A stretch of DNA of 64,000 nt, taken from Ecdyonurus torrentis (taxonomy: Eukaryota; Arthropoda; Insecta; Ephemeroptera; Heptageniidae). Below, in pieces: positions 1 through 13,800 of this stretch (position 1 is the first letter of the stretch; each line of letters begins with the position of its first letter). The notes under the pieces were generated by a model. The model worked only from the letters and a program-made list of their open reading frames with translations. It did no database searches and was not told the origin of the DNA. The stretch is taken from positions 18,771,256 through 18,835,255 of the forward strand of contig OX439132.1 of assembly GCA_949318235.1 (NCBI GenBank), given 5' to 3'. The translations under genes were made by a program, and so were the position numbers.

Positions 1-1428
1 AATTAATACAATCAATTATATAATATACTTAAATAAAAAGTGTGTTTGTGTTTGCAAAAATTTGTCACAAATACTAGAGCACGGAAGATGTTTTGTTATA
101 TACATTGTTTTGATGAATGAGCATTGTTATTTGTCTCCTATACAACTGCTGAGATTAGCATTTCATCAATTAAGCATGTTCAGCATTTGGATAGTTCAAC
201 CAGTTAAATTATGCATATCATCATAATATCACATGTTAGCTTCAAGAATAAAATTATTTTCATCTCTCATGATGACTTGAAAACATTTTCTTTTCTAGTT
301 TCAAGTTCAAGAATATTATTACTATGATCTAGTTTCTTATATTAACCGCAATGCTTCATATTTGTATAGCTAACTTACGTCACTTACTAGTTATAGTTAA
401 TAAGCAATCATTGGTATACACATCTTGGGTAAACACTGCAAGATAATATCAATAAGCCGATGTATTTTTTAATTAATGAGTTAACGCGATGAACTTTTTT
501 TTTTAGTTATAAAAATCACACTTTTTTATTGATATTATTATAATTTTTTTTTTTTTTATTATTATTATTTTTTTTTTTAGAAATAACTTAAATATTTTAT
601 GTACAAAGTGATTTATAATATTTTACTCTAATGCATTATCGGAACACACTTAATAAATATAGAGCCTTAATTACAGTAAAGTGTATAGCAATATATGGTA
701 CTGTTTAGTGTTTATAGACGGTATTGTCATAAAGCACAAAAAAAAAATACTATTGTTAAATAAAAAAGTTTCTTCAGTTTTGTGTATGCGATAAATTTTT
801 TATGACATTAGTAAAATTTGAAGTGTACACAACTTTTTACTTAACAATAATTTAATTTTACATGCAAGATTTTAATGTCAATGTCATTTCAATAACGTAT
901 AATAATTGAAATATACAGAATATTATAATATCTGTATTCTATACAAAAAAAGTAGCTATAAAGTTTTAAATATTTCCTTACTACTTAAAATATTTCCTAT
1001 GATGAAACCAATACGTAACGTCAGAAGTATATGAAATAAAAATTGGGTCTCACTGTATGTTAAAAAGACGTCAGCCTTGTGCTGCAACTCAGAGTCAGTA
1101 TAGGATAAATCGTTATATTATAGAACGAAGGTAAACACATAGAGTGTATAGATTTCGTAAATATTATAAGATATTATACCATAGTCTGCGCTATAAACTA
1201 CCTTGCTAAAGGCAATTTTCATCTAGTAATTCATAAGTTCAAATATATCTATATACAAACGTTATGTCCTTTTTTAAACAATACATCAACTAATTGTAAA
1301 CCAGTAATTACGTTACTTTTTTTTTACGTTGTGAAATAATGAAAGTCGTCGGCTTTACAGTTCATCGTATTTTAAAGAAGTAACGTACGCAGCCTTTAAC
1401 TTGAATAAAATAATAAATAACAACAAGA

Positions 1429-1583
<155 letters not shown>

Positions 1584-3672
1584 CAACATCAAAATAATAA
1601 AATATACTTATAGGTAAATTTTTAGTGGAGATTTGGTAATTTTGTAAACATCGTTGCTCTTTTTATTTTGTGAAACGTAACAACTTTGAATTGAACTATA
1701 AAAATGAATGAATGGATAACAAATTACAGTGCAAGAGAGAGAGAGAGAGAGATATGCATGGTCCGTCTGCTTGCTGGTAAAGAATTACATAATTTTCTTC
1801 TTACTTTAAGACTCAATTTACTTTACTTTTATTACGTTCGATTAGATAGAGGTTAAAGTATTGGAGATAATATATTTTTTTTTTTTCATAGCAATACACA
1901 TCAGTCTAATTTTGCAAATAACATACATACAATTCTCTCTTCCAAAGTATGGTTGAATTTTATTCTTCCATTGATAAGCTATTTAAATAAACTGCAATAA
2001 ATCATGAATTGTAACGATGATATTGGATAAGATCAGGGTTTTATGTAAACCAATTTATCTTCTATTATAGACCTCGTATTTCATAAATGGGGCGTATTTT
2101 TTAACTAACGTAGAACGTAACGAAATTGTTAAGATTTCCTGTTGCAATATATTACATAAAAAACTATAAACACAAAAATTTCATACATGCAAAAAAAACT
2201 AGTTTGGTTGATTATAGAAAAAAAAACTTTTGCGTGTGTGAAATCAATTAACTTTGAACTTCAGGACAATCTATATGCATGCTTAATTTGTGTAAATATT
2301 GATGTAATTTTAATTTATATTACATTATATAATATGCACATGAAACCTGTTTTAAAGTCTTGTTTAAGTATAATATATTAATTTTTTTTCTCGCATGCTT
2401 CGAAGCTTTTAGTTGAAAAATAAATTTATATATACATTTCTTTTCCCAAAAATTCTTTTCTTAACTTTTTACTAACTTACTACACTTAAGATTTATTATC
2501 TTATTGTATGTTTAAAATAATAATAATAAAAAAAAAACGTAAAAATCTATTATAATTTCTCGACGTAAAAAAAAAATTGTATAAAAAAAATCTTTCGAGA
2601 GGTCAAGACTTCCAGGTGTCAAAATTAAAATTGTTTGTCAATAAAACGAAAATTTCTTTTCCATGACGTGTCTGTAACTAATTAATGCATTGATGATCAA
2701 ATATAGTTGCCTGCAGCTTTATCCTGTGTTTTAGTAGCTATCATATTTTATCTTCTTTATATATTATGTAGAATATATTTATTTTATCATTGCATTGTAT
2801 AGCAAGTTATTATAAAAATTAATAAAATTAGAAATCTTATTATCATTAAAAATTTATGCATCACAGAAAAACACTTGCATACACACAAATTATGTTGTAT
2901 AGTAAACTATTTACGTACTTCTATAATATACATCATAATATGAAATTGCTGGGCGTTACTGATGTTGTAAACTAGAGTGACCTTCCAGTTGGGATATTAT
3001 TATTTATCTCTTTAATGACGAAAAATAACTTTGCTGTACAACATCGTAAAGCTAACCATAATAAGTTCAGATCAGGCTCTTCTTTCCGTTGCAGTTATGT
3101 CCAAATAAGGTTATAGAAAAGAATATCTCCAGTAAATTATTCTAAAAAAAAAAAGTCTAATAAGTGAAATTAGATTTTTTTTCTATGCTAGAAAAGTTTA
3201 TCTAAAAACTATATTTATAAAATATTGGTAGCGCTATATTTTATTCTGCTTCTTTATTTTTTAGAGAAAGCTTGTATCTAGTATGATATAATTGTTACAT
3301 CACTTTATTATAGAGTTAGCCAAGCGCTATATTCAACTTTATAGACAAAATTCCGATGCATTTACTTATAATGCATTACATAACAAATAATATTATAATA
3401 CAGGGAACATGATACAGGGGTACATGATAATTTAGCTAGATCATTAAATTTAACATATATATAGGCCAAAGAACTTTTAAATAAATGCATGTAAAGAAAA
3501 AAATATATTGATGTGATCATTTTAATAATAAATCAATATTTTATAGTACAAATTGGTTTGCAATTCATATGACTGACAGGTATTTTTTGTACTACTTGTA
3601 TTTGTAATTTAGATCTATTGAAATTACTTATTCAATTCTGTTTATTTGTTAAAGATTGTACAAGCTGATTTT

Positions 3673-3774
<102 letters not shown>

Positions 3775-4743
3775 CTGGAGGTTAAACCAGTGAAGTAAGA
3801 ATACGCCAAATAATTTATGTTTAATATTTGAAGGATATATCTGTACATTTTATGTTTAAAGGTACAGTATGTACCATGATCGTAAGCCCATATTGTAACC
3901 TCAACATTACAAAAAATATCTTTGGATAGAATATTTTGAAATAAAAATTATAACATTTTCACTATAGTATTTAAGTTCTTATCGCGAGCAAAATGTGTCA
4001 TAGATATTCAAGTATTAATATATAAATAGAGCTCTGATATATTATTATTATGACATTACAACTATAGGGGATGTTAGGCAATTTATTTTGTGTTATATTC
4101 AGGACTGAGAAGCTTATACCCGTGCTACTCATTATATGGTAGACATTTATCGTGAAACAAAGAATTGAATTTACATAAGCTACATTGAATTATTTCTTTG
4201 TTATATACATAGCTGTATTGTATAAAAAATTATAAGATTTTAATCGTAATTGCACTTATATGTCTATTTTTAGATGCTAAAGGAATAAAAATGAAACATA
4301 ATTGTTATACTGTGCAGTTTTATAAAGCTGTGTGTCTTATAAATAAATATTACTGAAATATCGTTGATTATACGCTTTTGCTTTTTTCTACTAATAACAT
4401 TAAATATTCTCAACAGCTTTTAGCTTACAACGTTGTAGTTTCTTAGAATAATAAATTGGTCTATGTTGAAATATTATTTTTAAGAATTTTGAATTCATTT
4501 TAAGAAAAATGCATTAATGTTAAAACTAACCTAAAAGTTATATAAATTAGTTTTGACCACGTTTATTAATAAAATAATATTTTTATTCGTTTATATTTTA
4601 TTCGTTTATTAATAACATAATATTTTTATTTTTATTTATAATATTCACTGATGCATACTGTATGTTATGAAATTAAAATTGATTTATTCACAATTCATAA
4701 TTAAATTTTCAACTTTATTCTCTTAAAAATTTCTAAAATAAAT

Positions 4744-4776
<33 letters not shown>

Positions 4777-5333
4777 ACCACATATTTTATTTGATAAAAA
4801 CTAGCATTACCACATTAGAAGTACATTGATGTGGGCGTACACAATCATCTATTACTTTAAGACAGCAATATAGGAACATGTGTTGTTATTTACAATATAC
4901 GTTCATTACATGACCCGACTCTACTTGATTTGACCTATCTTACTTTCATTGTATGCAAATTTTATATAAATATATAAATAAGTAACGTTCATAATATTTA
5001 AATTACAACATATCAGCTGTTGTAACTTAAAAAAAAAGCTAAAAATTTCTCATGACGTAAGAACTACTAGATTTACCTATATTTTCTAAGCTTTTATGAC
5101 TTTTTTTTTTCTTAGAATTTTAGTATTATACCTATTATACAATGATAAATTTATAACTTTACTTATATGGTAAGAATATGAAAATCAAAAATACTATATT
5201 TCTTTGTAAAGAGTTACTTAATTTTTGTATTGACTTAAAAACAACAAATGAATAAAAACATACACGCAAAAATTTACTACTAATGCCATGTAGTGCATAA
5301 ATCCTGTAATTGATTGCAATAGATAAACATTAG

Positions 5334-5474
5334 CCTGGGACAGGTATTGATATACTACAATAATACCTAATGCAGGTAAAACTTAATATACAATAAAGGT
5401 GTTACACCCAAATCAGGTGATATTTCACCTAGATTAGGTGACATTAATGTAGCATATCAATACCTATTCCAGGT
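5334..5474. repeat. Imperfect inverted repeat (foldback)
   Basis: The left arm, starting CCTGGGACAGGTATTGATAT, is matched in reverse complement by the segment ending near 5474 (AGGTATTGATATGCTAC when read on the minus strand). Arms are about 40 bp with several mismatches and a loop of about 60 bp. It lies directly beside a second foldback at 5493-5760. Confidence 0.65.
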
Positions 5475-5492
5475 TTATATTTATACCTCACT

Positions 5493-5760
5493 ATAAAAAA
5501 TGATGCATTACTTTAGTTACGAATCCTAACTTATATAAGATAACCACTTTTAAGTTATTATGAGTAGCTAAAAAATAATACATTTTAGCCAATTATTAAC
5601 AAAAGCTATTTTAACTTAAAATAGCTTAAAAAGCTTAAAATAACTTAAATTAGCTATTTTTAATAATTTACATTATTTTAGTTACTTGTAATAACTTAAA
5701 AGTGATTATCTTAATTAAGTTAGTATATATTCGTAACTTAAGTAATGCACCATTTTTTTA
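5493..5760. repeat. Foldback / MITE-like element with ~95-bp arms
   Basis: Left arm begins TAAAAAATGATGCATTACTT. The right arm ends at 5760 and reads TAAAAAAATGGTGCATTACT on the minus strand. The arms keep pairing through the AGATAA-CACTTTTAAGTTATTA block, giving about 95 bp of complementarity around an AT-rich loop. There is no internal coding sequence, as expected for a non-autonomous foldback element. Confidence 0.75.
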
Positions 5761-7320
5761 GAGCTATTATAATTTACAGGATACAATTAGTATAATAAAT
5801 AGTGTTTCATGTTGAAAGCTCTATTAGAATTTAACTAAAAAAGAAAATTAAATATTGAAATATGCATTACAATACTTCAACATACAGTATAACATTGACA
5901 AGTCCTTGCCATTTATTGACTAATGAAGAGCTACATTTTAATATTGCTACTTAATTTTAAATACTATGAAAACATTAGAATGTGTGGATAATGTCATGAA
6001 TTGAATTTTTTTCCTCCGTATAGAATATATGTCAACCTTAATTATTAAGAAATTATCATATGATACTTTATGAGCTTCTGCAATACCTGTCCATTAGATT
6101 TATAGCTGCTTTGTATTGTATTAATGAAGTTTTTAAGTAAACCAACACAGCTAAAATTAATCAATTAAAAACTCGCATACTAGCTCATTAATATATTATT
6201 ATTTATTTATTGCTGTATAATAAACACTTCTATAAGTACACAAGTTAATAAAAGGTAGTTTCAGACCTAGACCTTGTGAATTTTATAGATATTTTATGAT
6301 CCTACCTTTATATTTTATTTAAATAATCAAGGTATATAGGTTAATAAAAATTTGATCTTTGATTCATATTCTCACATTAAAACTGGTATATCAATGTTTT
6401 ATTATTTATATAAATTTTGAAAGATGTCTTGTTTTACAAAATACAGTAGCAATTTGCTAAAAATATTATCGCTTGACCTATTATGTAATCAATTAATTAT
6501 TTGCCTACTTAATTTTTTATGGTTCTAAAAATTAGCAATCGTTTAAACGTTTAATTAATTAAAAATGAAAATTTTCGCAAAAGCTTTTTTTATATAATAA
6601 TTGTCTATGCCACTTTTAAGTGTTTGAAATCATCATTTTCAATTATAAATTAGAGTATTTAATAAAAAAATATATATAATTAAGTAATTATAAATTTAAT
6701 TGTGCTCACTGCATGATTTAATTTTTGTTTTTATATACAATCTGTAAAATAATTAACATGTATCTGAGTTTTTTTACTCCATAAGTTACACTCCATTTGT
6801 TACTCCATTTGTTACTGCCAAAAAATGGATAGTAAATGCATATTTAATTGTGTATTAAAACTTCAATTAAAATGTAATTTATCATTAAAAAAAGTGTTAA
6901 AAAATAGTTTAAAATAAACTTTATATTTTCAGAATTGTTTATATTTGGATTGTTTTGAATTTTGAAGTCTCTTCCTTAATAAGTGTAAAATGTTATTTTT
7001 TCGTTAATAATTAAGGAGAGACATCTCGTTGACCTAGGGAAGATCTGTTTTCAAGGTATATACAATTAGGATGAGAAAATCAAGAGAATGTTAATAAGTT
7101 TTGACTCAATAATTTTTATCATCCACCTTTGACCTTACGAGAAAATAAAAGTAATTTTACTAATTCCGTAACCAATTTTGATAACCAATTTTTATATGCA
7201 CTTAGAGAAAGTTAACAAGTGCGCTGCTCTAAAATTTAATTTTGGTTATTAAGAGCTGGCACTGATCGCCGTCTGAATATTTTAAACTATTAGGATGTTC
7301 TTTAGCTAATTTTAAAAACA

Positions 7321-7352
<32 letters not shown>

Positions 7353-8094
7353 TTCCTCTTGGCAATTTCTTTTCTATAAATAACAAATTAAAATTTTAAA
7401 TAAGGAAATAAAAATTGTATAATATTAAGTTGCATTTTATTTTTATTAATTTTTAATTACTTAGTTTGAATATTTTGTTAGTAGAATATGATTTGTATGA
7501 TAGATAAATAGAATCCCTGATGGATTTGTGTTTAGGTTTGAATTATAATTAAGAAATGTCTATGACACGTGCCTGCACGCACTCAAGTCCATAAGGTCAT
7601 CAACAATCAGGTATAGGTACCTGACGGAAGTTTAAGTGAAAGATTATTCACATCTTAATGTAGCCTTGCAATGACTGATAACAACACTTTTTTTTTTCAA
7701 TTAAAGTTTGTTAATTAGTTCTTAGATCTAAAAAATAAATTTAAAAGGAAGTTCTTTCTTATATGATTGTCTTTAACGTTCATGATTTTTATATACAAAA
7801 GTATTATAAAACTATGATATAAAATTTTAATGCATTGTCGCATGTTAATAAAACTGATCCATTATGTGGAAACTTTAATTCCAATAATTCTCTATATTTA
7901 AATATAATTATGGTATTTCTGTAAGACAAGTAAGTAAAATTGCATGTTAATGACATTTCATGACATTTGGTGTATTTATTTGTACTTTTCTAAAACATTC
8001 ATTTCATTCACTTGCAGTTAGATGAGCCATCATCTTTCTGTTACTGTAAATTTATTAAAATTCATCACAAAGAAATTTTTACACGTATGCCAAA

Positions 8095-8275
8095 ACAACG
8101 TCTTTCCCGCCAAAAGCTGCATACGGAGTGCTAAACCAATCAGAGAGCGTGTTATAATCCTACCAGCCAATCACAGTTCACTTTACATAGTTAATTACAC
8201 TGCATCCTCTCGAATTAGTATTGGGAGAATTGTATGTATTAGTGGCTGCAATCACTTCTTAAAATAATGAATTCG
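8095..8275 (+). promoter_or_regulatory. Possible promoter / non-coding first exon
   Basis: A locally less AT-rich patch contains TTTCCCGCC (8103-8111, E2F-like), two CCAATCA boxes within about 40 bp (near 8136 and 8167) and a reversed CCAAT (ATTGGG, near 8220). A possible donor follows (TTCG|GTGAGA at 8275/8276). The amidase coding exon at 23747 is preceded by a splice acceptor, so its promoter must lie upstream, and this patch is one candidate. It could equally be part of a repeat: CCAAT-containing repeats are common. Confidence 0.25.
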
Positions 8276-8369
8276 GTGAGAAAAAAGATTGTTCCAAAAA
8301 TTGAAATGTCACTGGTGTTTTCGTGTTTTTGTGTTTGCCAAAATTTATGAATTTTGTATAAAATTTGTG

Positions 8370-8400
<31 letters not shown>

Positions 8401-9538
8401 ACGCTTTTCTATTAAGAATATCACCTCGACCTTGACTGAATTTTACTTTTTAAGAAAAGAAGAAGAAGAAGAAGTTAAATTTTCATTTCCTCTATAAAGG
8501 CATCTTCAAATTGAAGAGCTGTAACGGAAATAATATAACTCAGCGCTCTGTTTCACTTTTTTTCCTACTCGGGAAATGTTGTTTTGCGAGGTCGATAAGG
8601 TTCACAAATGTTGGTATATTACTATCTTACACATAAGCAATTATTTTATTACGTAACTTAGAACAATAGTTCATGAAGGCGTTAATTTTAAGTCAAATGC
8701 GTGTAGAGTTTAGTTTAAATTATATGAAATATTATATACTATTGTGAATATATTTATATACTCATTATTAAATCTTCGTGTTAAGTTTTATCAGGTTATT
8801 TGTGCCATTTCTCTTGTTTACTTCACGTTATTTTGAGTTGAGCGTACTCACAAACATGATTCGTGTAAAACGTATACTTCAATGCGCTTGTAACGTAAAT
8901 GAAAGTGATAAAATAAATATTTTATATTATATTCCTTATTATTAACCAAAAAACGCAGAAAGCGTTCTGTTTTATATAAAATTGTGTGTATTTCCTTGAA
9001 AAATGTGAAACTATATAAACATTGTTTTTAGAGGTTACTTAAATAACGAAATAAATCAATTCAAAACTGATTAATATTTAGATTAAAAATAGAATCAAAA
9101 ATCATAATTTGTATAAAGAAATAACAATATAAATAAATTCTTCATTGGTATTTATAATTTAAAATTATCCGGCATATAAACTATATTTAATCAAAATAAA
9201 ATAATGCTTCCTTATGTGTATATAAATAAATTGTTCCGCTGCCACTATTTTTTTCCCCACATATCTCTCATTATATAAAATTAAAATTATATAGTAATCA
9301 TTGTACTCACATCATGCCTAAAGTTATAAATATATCAAATTGATAGAGCTTCAAGTCAAATTTTAAATTGAATTGTAACTTTCAGATATATTAAAAAAAT
9401 GATAATAATAAAAAAAAAAAAATGAAACATTGACATACAAACAACGGAAGGTATCATTTAGATATGCAGTCTTCAAAATCACTTTGCTATCATTATATTC
9501 TGAAGTATGAAAATGAAAGGGAGAAAGACGTACGTTTT

Positions 9539-9542
<4 letters not shown>

Positions 9543-9632
<90 letters not shown>
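9543..9632. repeat. (GA)n microsatellite
   Basis: About 45 uninterrupted GA units. Confidence 0.97.
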
Positions 9633-9635
<3 letters not shown>

Positions 9636-10393
9636 CAAATTTTATGTATTTTAGTAGGCTAATACATTAAACTTTCTATCCATGCAAGTTTATACATGTA
9701 ACAAATAATAATAATAATAATATGACAAAGTGTTGGTTACAATGGACAACGTGATTATTATTGTAATTATCACTTGCAAAAAAACACTGAGAAAAAATAT
9801 CTTAATAAAAATTATATGATTTTATTGCTGGTGTACAAATGTTTAAATTTAAAAATGATTATAAATAATAAACATTATGGGATTTATGTTGGAACATCAT
9901 GAATTAAAATTGAAACAAAAAAATCCGAATTTTTACTTCTTTATTCTTCTTTTAATAATCGAATAAAATAATAGTTGCATTTTTCATTTTTAGTTCCAGA
10001 CAATTTATGATATTTTTCCTTTTTTTATTTTATTACTATTTTATTTTTACCTCGAAAATACAATCTAAAAAAAACTGCATTTTTAGTTCAAAGTATTTTT
10101 TTCCTTCATTCTTCTTTTACCTCATGGAATTACCATCTTTTTATATGTCACAAGAGGTTAAGGCAATTTTCATATTTATGTAAATTTTTAAAGAAGGCAC
10201 TAGAATAAAAATCTTCATTACATTATGTGTACAGTCTTTTTGTACAGAATATACAATTAAACTCTAACTTATAGCTACAATGCATTCATATGGAGACTAT
10301 AATTAATGGAATGCTCCATATAAATATGGTATGCCCATAAGTTAATATAATGTAATTTTACATACCAGTCCCTGTACATGATATTAATGTAAG

Positions 10394-10419
10394 TTAGAGT
10401 ACTCTATAGAGTACTCTAA
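10394..10419. repeat. Perfect 26-bp palindrome
   Basis: The sequence TTAGAGTACTCTA is followed immediately by its exact reverse complement. There is no loop, and flanking bases stop pairing at once. Confidence 0.9.
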
Positions 10420-10773
10420 TGTAAGTAGATGACCTATGTAATCCAAAGAGGATTCCCGTTGAAAATTACTGGTCAGCTGGAGAAGTTGCGGGTCAAAATT
10501 ACATTAATCAAATAGGCAATTAAATACATCGTCCAGGATCAAATAAATAAAATAATAAATGAAGATATTCTCTTTGGTGAAGCCATTCACTCATCTAACT
10601 CATCTTATATACATGATTCAAACAATATTATATGGCTATTGGCCTACATTGACCTTTATAATATTAAATAATCTAATTGTATTCTTACTCTTAAAATTTG
10701 ATGTTATAGACTATAATTATTTTGATTTTTATGTACCACCAATGTATTGGGCGCAAGCCCGTTTTTGGATGAC

Positions 10774-10862
10774 AATAAATAAATCAATCAATAAATCAAT
10801 CAATAAATCAATCAATAAATCAATCAATAAATCAATCAATAAATCAATCAATAAATCAATAA
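10774..10862. repeat. 12-bp tandem array (AATAAATCAATC)n
   Basis: About seven tandem units of 12 bp. One frame reads as Asn-Lys-Ser-Ile repeats inside a 117-codon open frame. The flanks of that frame show no recognisable domain or codon character, so it is treated as a minisatellite and not a gene. Confidence 0.9.
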
Positions 10863-13800
10863 AATTAAACTTCACTCTACCAAATTTAAATTCACTAGCA
10901 GATCTAAAATGACACGAGCTAATCACAATATTAGTTATTTTCTTCTTTTGATAACGTAAACAAACTATACTATAACACTATTTCTCACCGTGTATGTATT
11001 ATGCAATTTTTATAATGTAGTATAATGCGCCAGTATCCCAGCCTTTCAATCCATACGTGTATATCAACCTGTCAAGGTTTAGGATTGCAATTGTGTTACA
11101 ATATTTTAGTGCAAGGTTATTATATCTCAATTTAATTCAAATTATATTTTATAAAAATAACACTTTTTTATTTTATTTTTTATTTTTTTAATTGACAAAC
11201 ATTATATTTTTATTTAGCTTAAATGCAGTTTCTTTAATTTAAAGTTGCATTAATTAAATATAAATTAAATTTAAAATCTGCATTCAGTTTTAGATCATTA
11301 GAAAGTATGTAGAATTGACTCCAGGGTGAGTTTTTAAATATATAGTTTGTACCACAGTTGGTAAATTTGTTTCGTATTTTAATTACTTTACCTGTAAAAT
11401 AGAATTACATTTAGGTTAATATTTACCTAATAAATGTATGTGAAATTGAATCATTATAGTAATGTATCTTACATAACGTACTATTTTTTGTTTTGCTATT
11501 TTAAATTTGTCAAAAGCTTAATATAATTTTTTTGTGCATTTTAATATAAAATTGTTGTGATGTGAGTGTTACGTTGATTTAAAGAGTGAGCCAGAAATGT
11601 CACCAGAAACGTCAACTCTGAAATGTTAACTCTCTCTTTCAAAGATGTTTTTTCGTTTTTTGAGTAACGGCGATTGTTTATTTATTCATGATGAAGGTTT
11701 ACACGTTCTCAAAATTAACCCCTTTGTTAGACTTATTTAAAGTGATATAAAAAATAAATTATGTAAAGCGTAAGCATTAGATAAAAAGGGGAGAAATTAT
11801 ATTAAAATCAACATTGGACCCTAAATTTCAAAGTTGTTTATTTTAATCCTTAAAGAGTTTACAATTTTGGAATTGCTTCCTGAAATACCTGCAATAAAAA
11901 AATTCTTTTTTGTATAACTTTTGATTAGGAAACTTTATTATTATTATTTTGTAAGTTGCATATTGCATTACAAACAAATTTATTCACGTCTCTAAAAATT
12001 TAAGTGTACATTTCTAAAAAAAAAAAAAAGAAAAAAAAAAAAAAGATAAATGCATATTAATATAATTGATATTTACATATTTCATTTACATAACAAATTG
12101 GAAACAAAGTTGTTTGTTTTGAATACTACGCCAAAAATATAATACATAAAAGATGCAGATACAAAATCAATATAATATAATGTTAAGTATTCTCACTTAA
12201 TATCTAAATGAAAAAGGAAACCAATATTTAGAAATTTTATCGCTGCCAATGACCTATAAAAATGTATATATTTAAATTTGACCTTGCGACAAAATTTTAG
12301 TTGAAAATAATAATTTTTAATTATACTGCAAGCTTTTATAAAGTTTATAAATCTATCTTATAACCTTATGAAGTGTTCTTAAATCTCTATAGTATTTGTT
12401 TTGTTTGTGAATAAATAAATAATAAAATAAAAAGCTCATTTACTTAAAATCTTATGAGATGAAGAAATGGTAATTTTTGAGTGAACAAATTGTTATATAA
12501 AAATATTAAAAATATATAAAAGATTTTGTTTTCAGAATATTGTAGTTTTACTTATCTTTATTAAATTTAAATCTATTTTAAACTCTTTCGCTTCCTACGC
12601 TCCTATGTGACGTCATATAGAGTGGTTTAACCTGTTGAAAAATGAATTTAAAAAAAGAATACCGCTTGGGCAAAAAAAAAAAATAAATAAAGAAGTTTAT
12701 TTTAACATTCTCATGACTCAGATTTATTTTATAAATAATAAATTGCAAATATAATTAAGCTATTGTTTTTATGTTCTACTGAATAGAAGTACAAATAAAT
12801 ATCAAAAAAGGACTCATTATTTTTATAAATTATACACACGATTGCGATAATATATTGTATGATTTAAATTGCTCTTTCATATACTCTTTAATTGAATATT
12901 ATTCTAAATTTAGCACGAATTTTTAAACGGTAAAATATAAGCTTTATATAAGTTCTCAGGATTTAAATTAAAAAAAAAAAAAAAAAAAAACTCAAAATGA
13001 ATTTAATAAAAAAATGTAAATATACAGTAGTTTGTTACTATCATAAGTTTCTTAATGTCGTGTTAAAAATGAAGAAGCAAAATGAAATGTGACAAAATTT
13101 AAAATCTTAAAACTGTAAACTATGTCTAATAAATCAATAACTAAATATAATCGCACTGGTGTGTCCAGTGCATTCAATTTACAGTTTTTTTTTTCTGTAT
13201 ATTTATGGTTATATCAAATAATTTATCTTCTTTTGATTCTAAAGAATCAGAGTAAAAGAAAGTGAGTGGGTGAATTAAAAAGATAGAAATAAATTTTATT
13301 TCTTATATTTAACAGGAGTAAGGATGAAAAGATTAACCCTTTTATTTCAACTTTATTGAAAGTAAAATGTTATCCGTAACTTTATCAGATTGGCTATTTT
13401 TATACTACAGACCACCAAAGAAGGAAAATGTTTGACATAAAATGAAATGACGCTTACGATTTATCAAATCACTTTTAATGACAAACTATTTACAGCGGTA
13501 TATCAGTGAAAGTATAATAATTATCGAATCCACAATACTAACGTTTTAAATAGAATCTTTGTGTACTGTACATTATATTTATAAATTTTTTAAAATTATA
13601 TAGCATAGATTATGAGAACGAAATTTGTCGTGATTGAAAGTGACACCTTGTTATTTATAAATGAACAAAAAAAAATATATATATATATTTTATATATATA
13701 GCAACGCAGTTTTGACGAGGTCTTATAGAATTTAAAATATTGACACTGCTACCATAATTACTGTATATTACGTACCGCACGGAAATAAAAAAGCTTACAC

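Noticed and set aside
8022..8267. 81-codon frame
   Set aside because: No recognisable domain and it overlaps CCAAT/E2F-like elements; better explained as a regulatory or repeat patch.
10559..10912. 117-codon frame with NKSI repeats
   Set aside because: Driven by the 12-bp tandem array, which is also open on the opposite strand; flanks are AT-rich with no domain.
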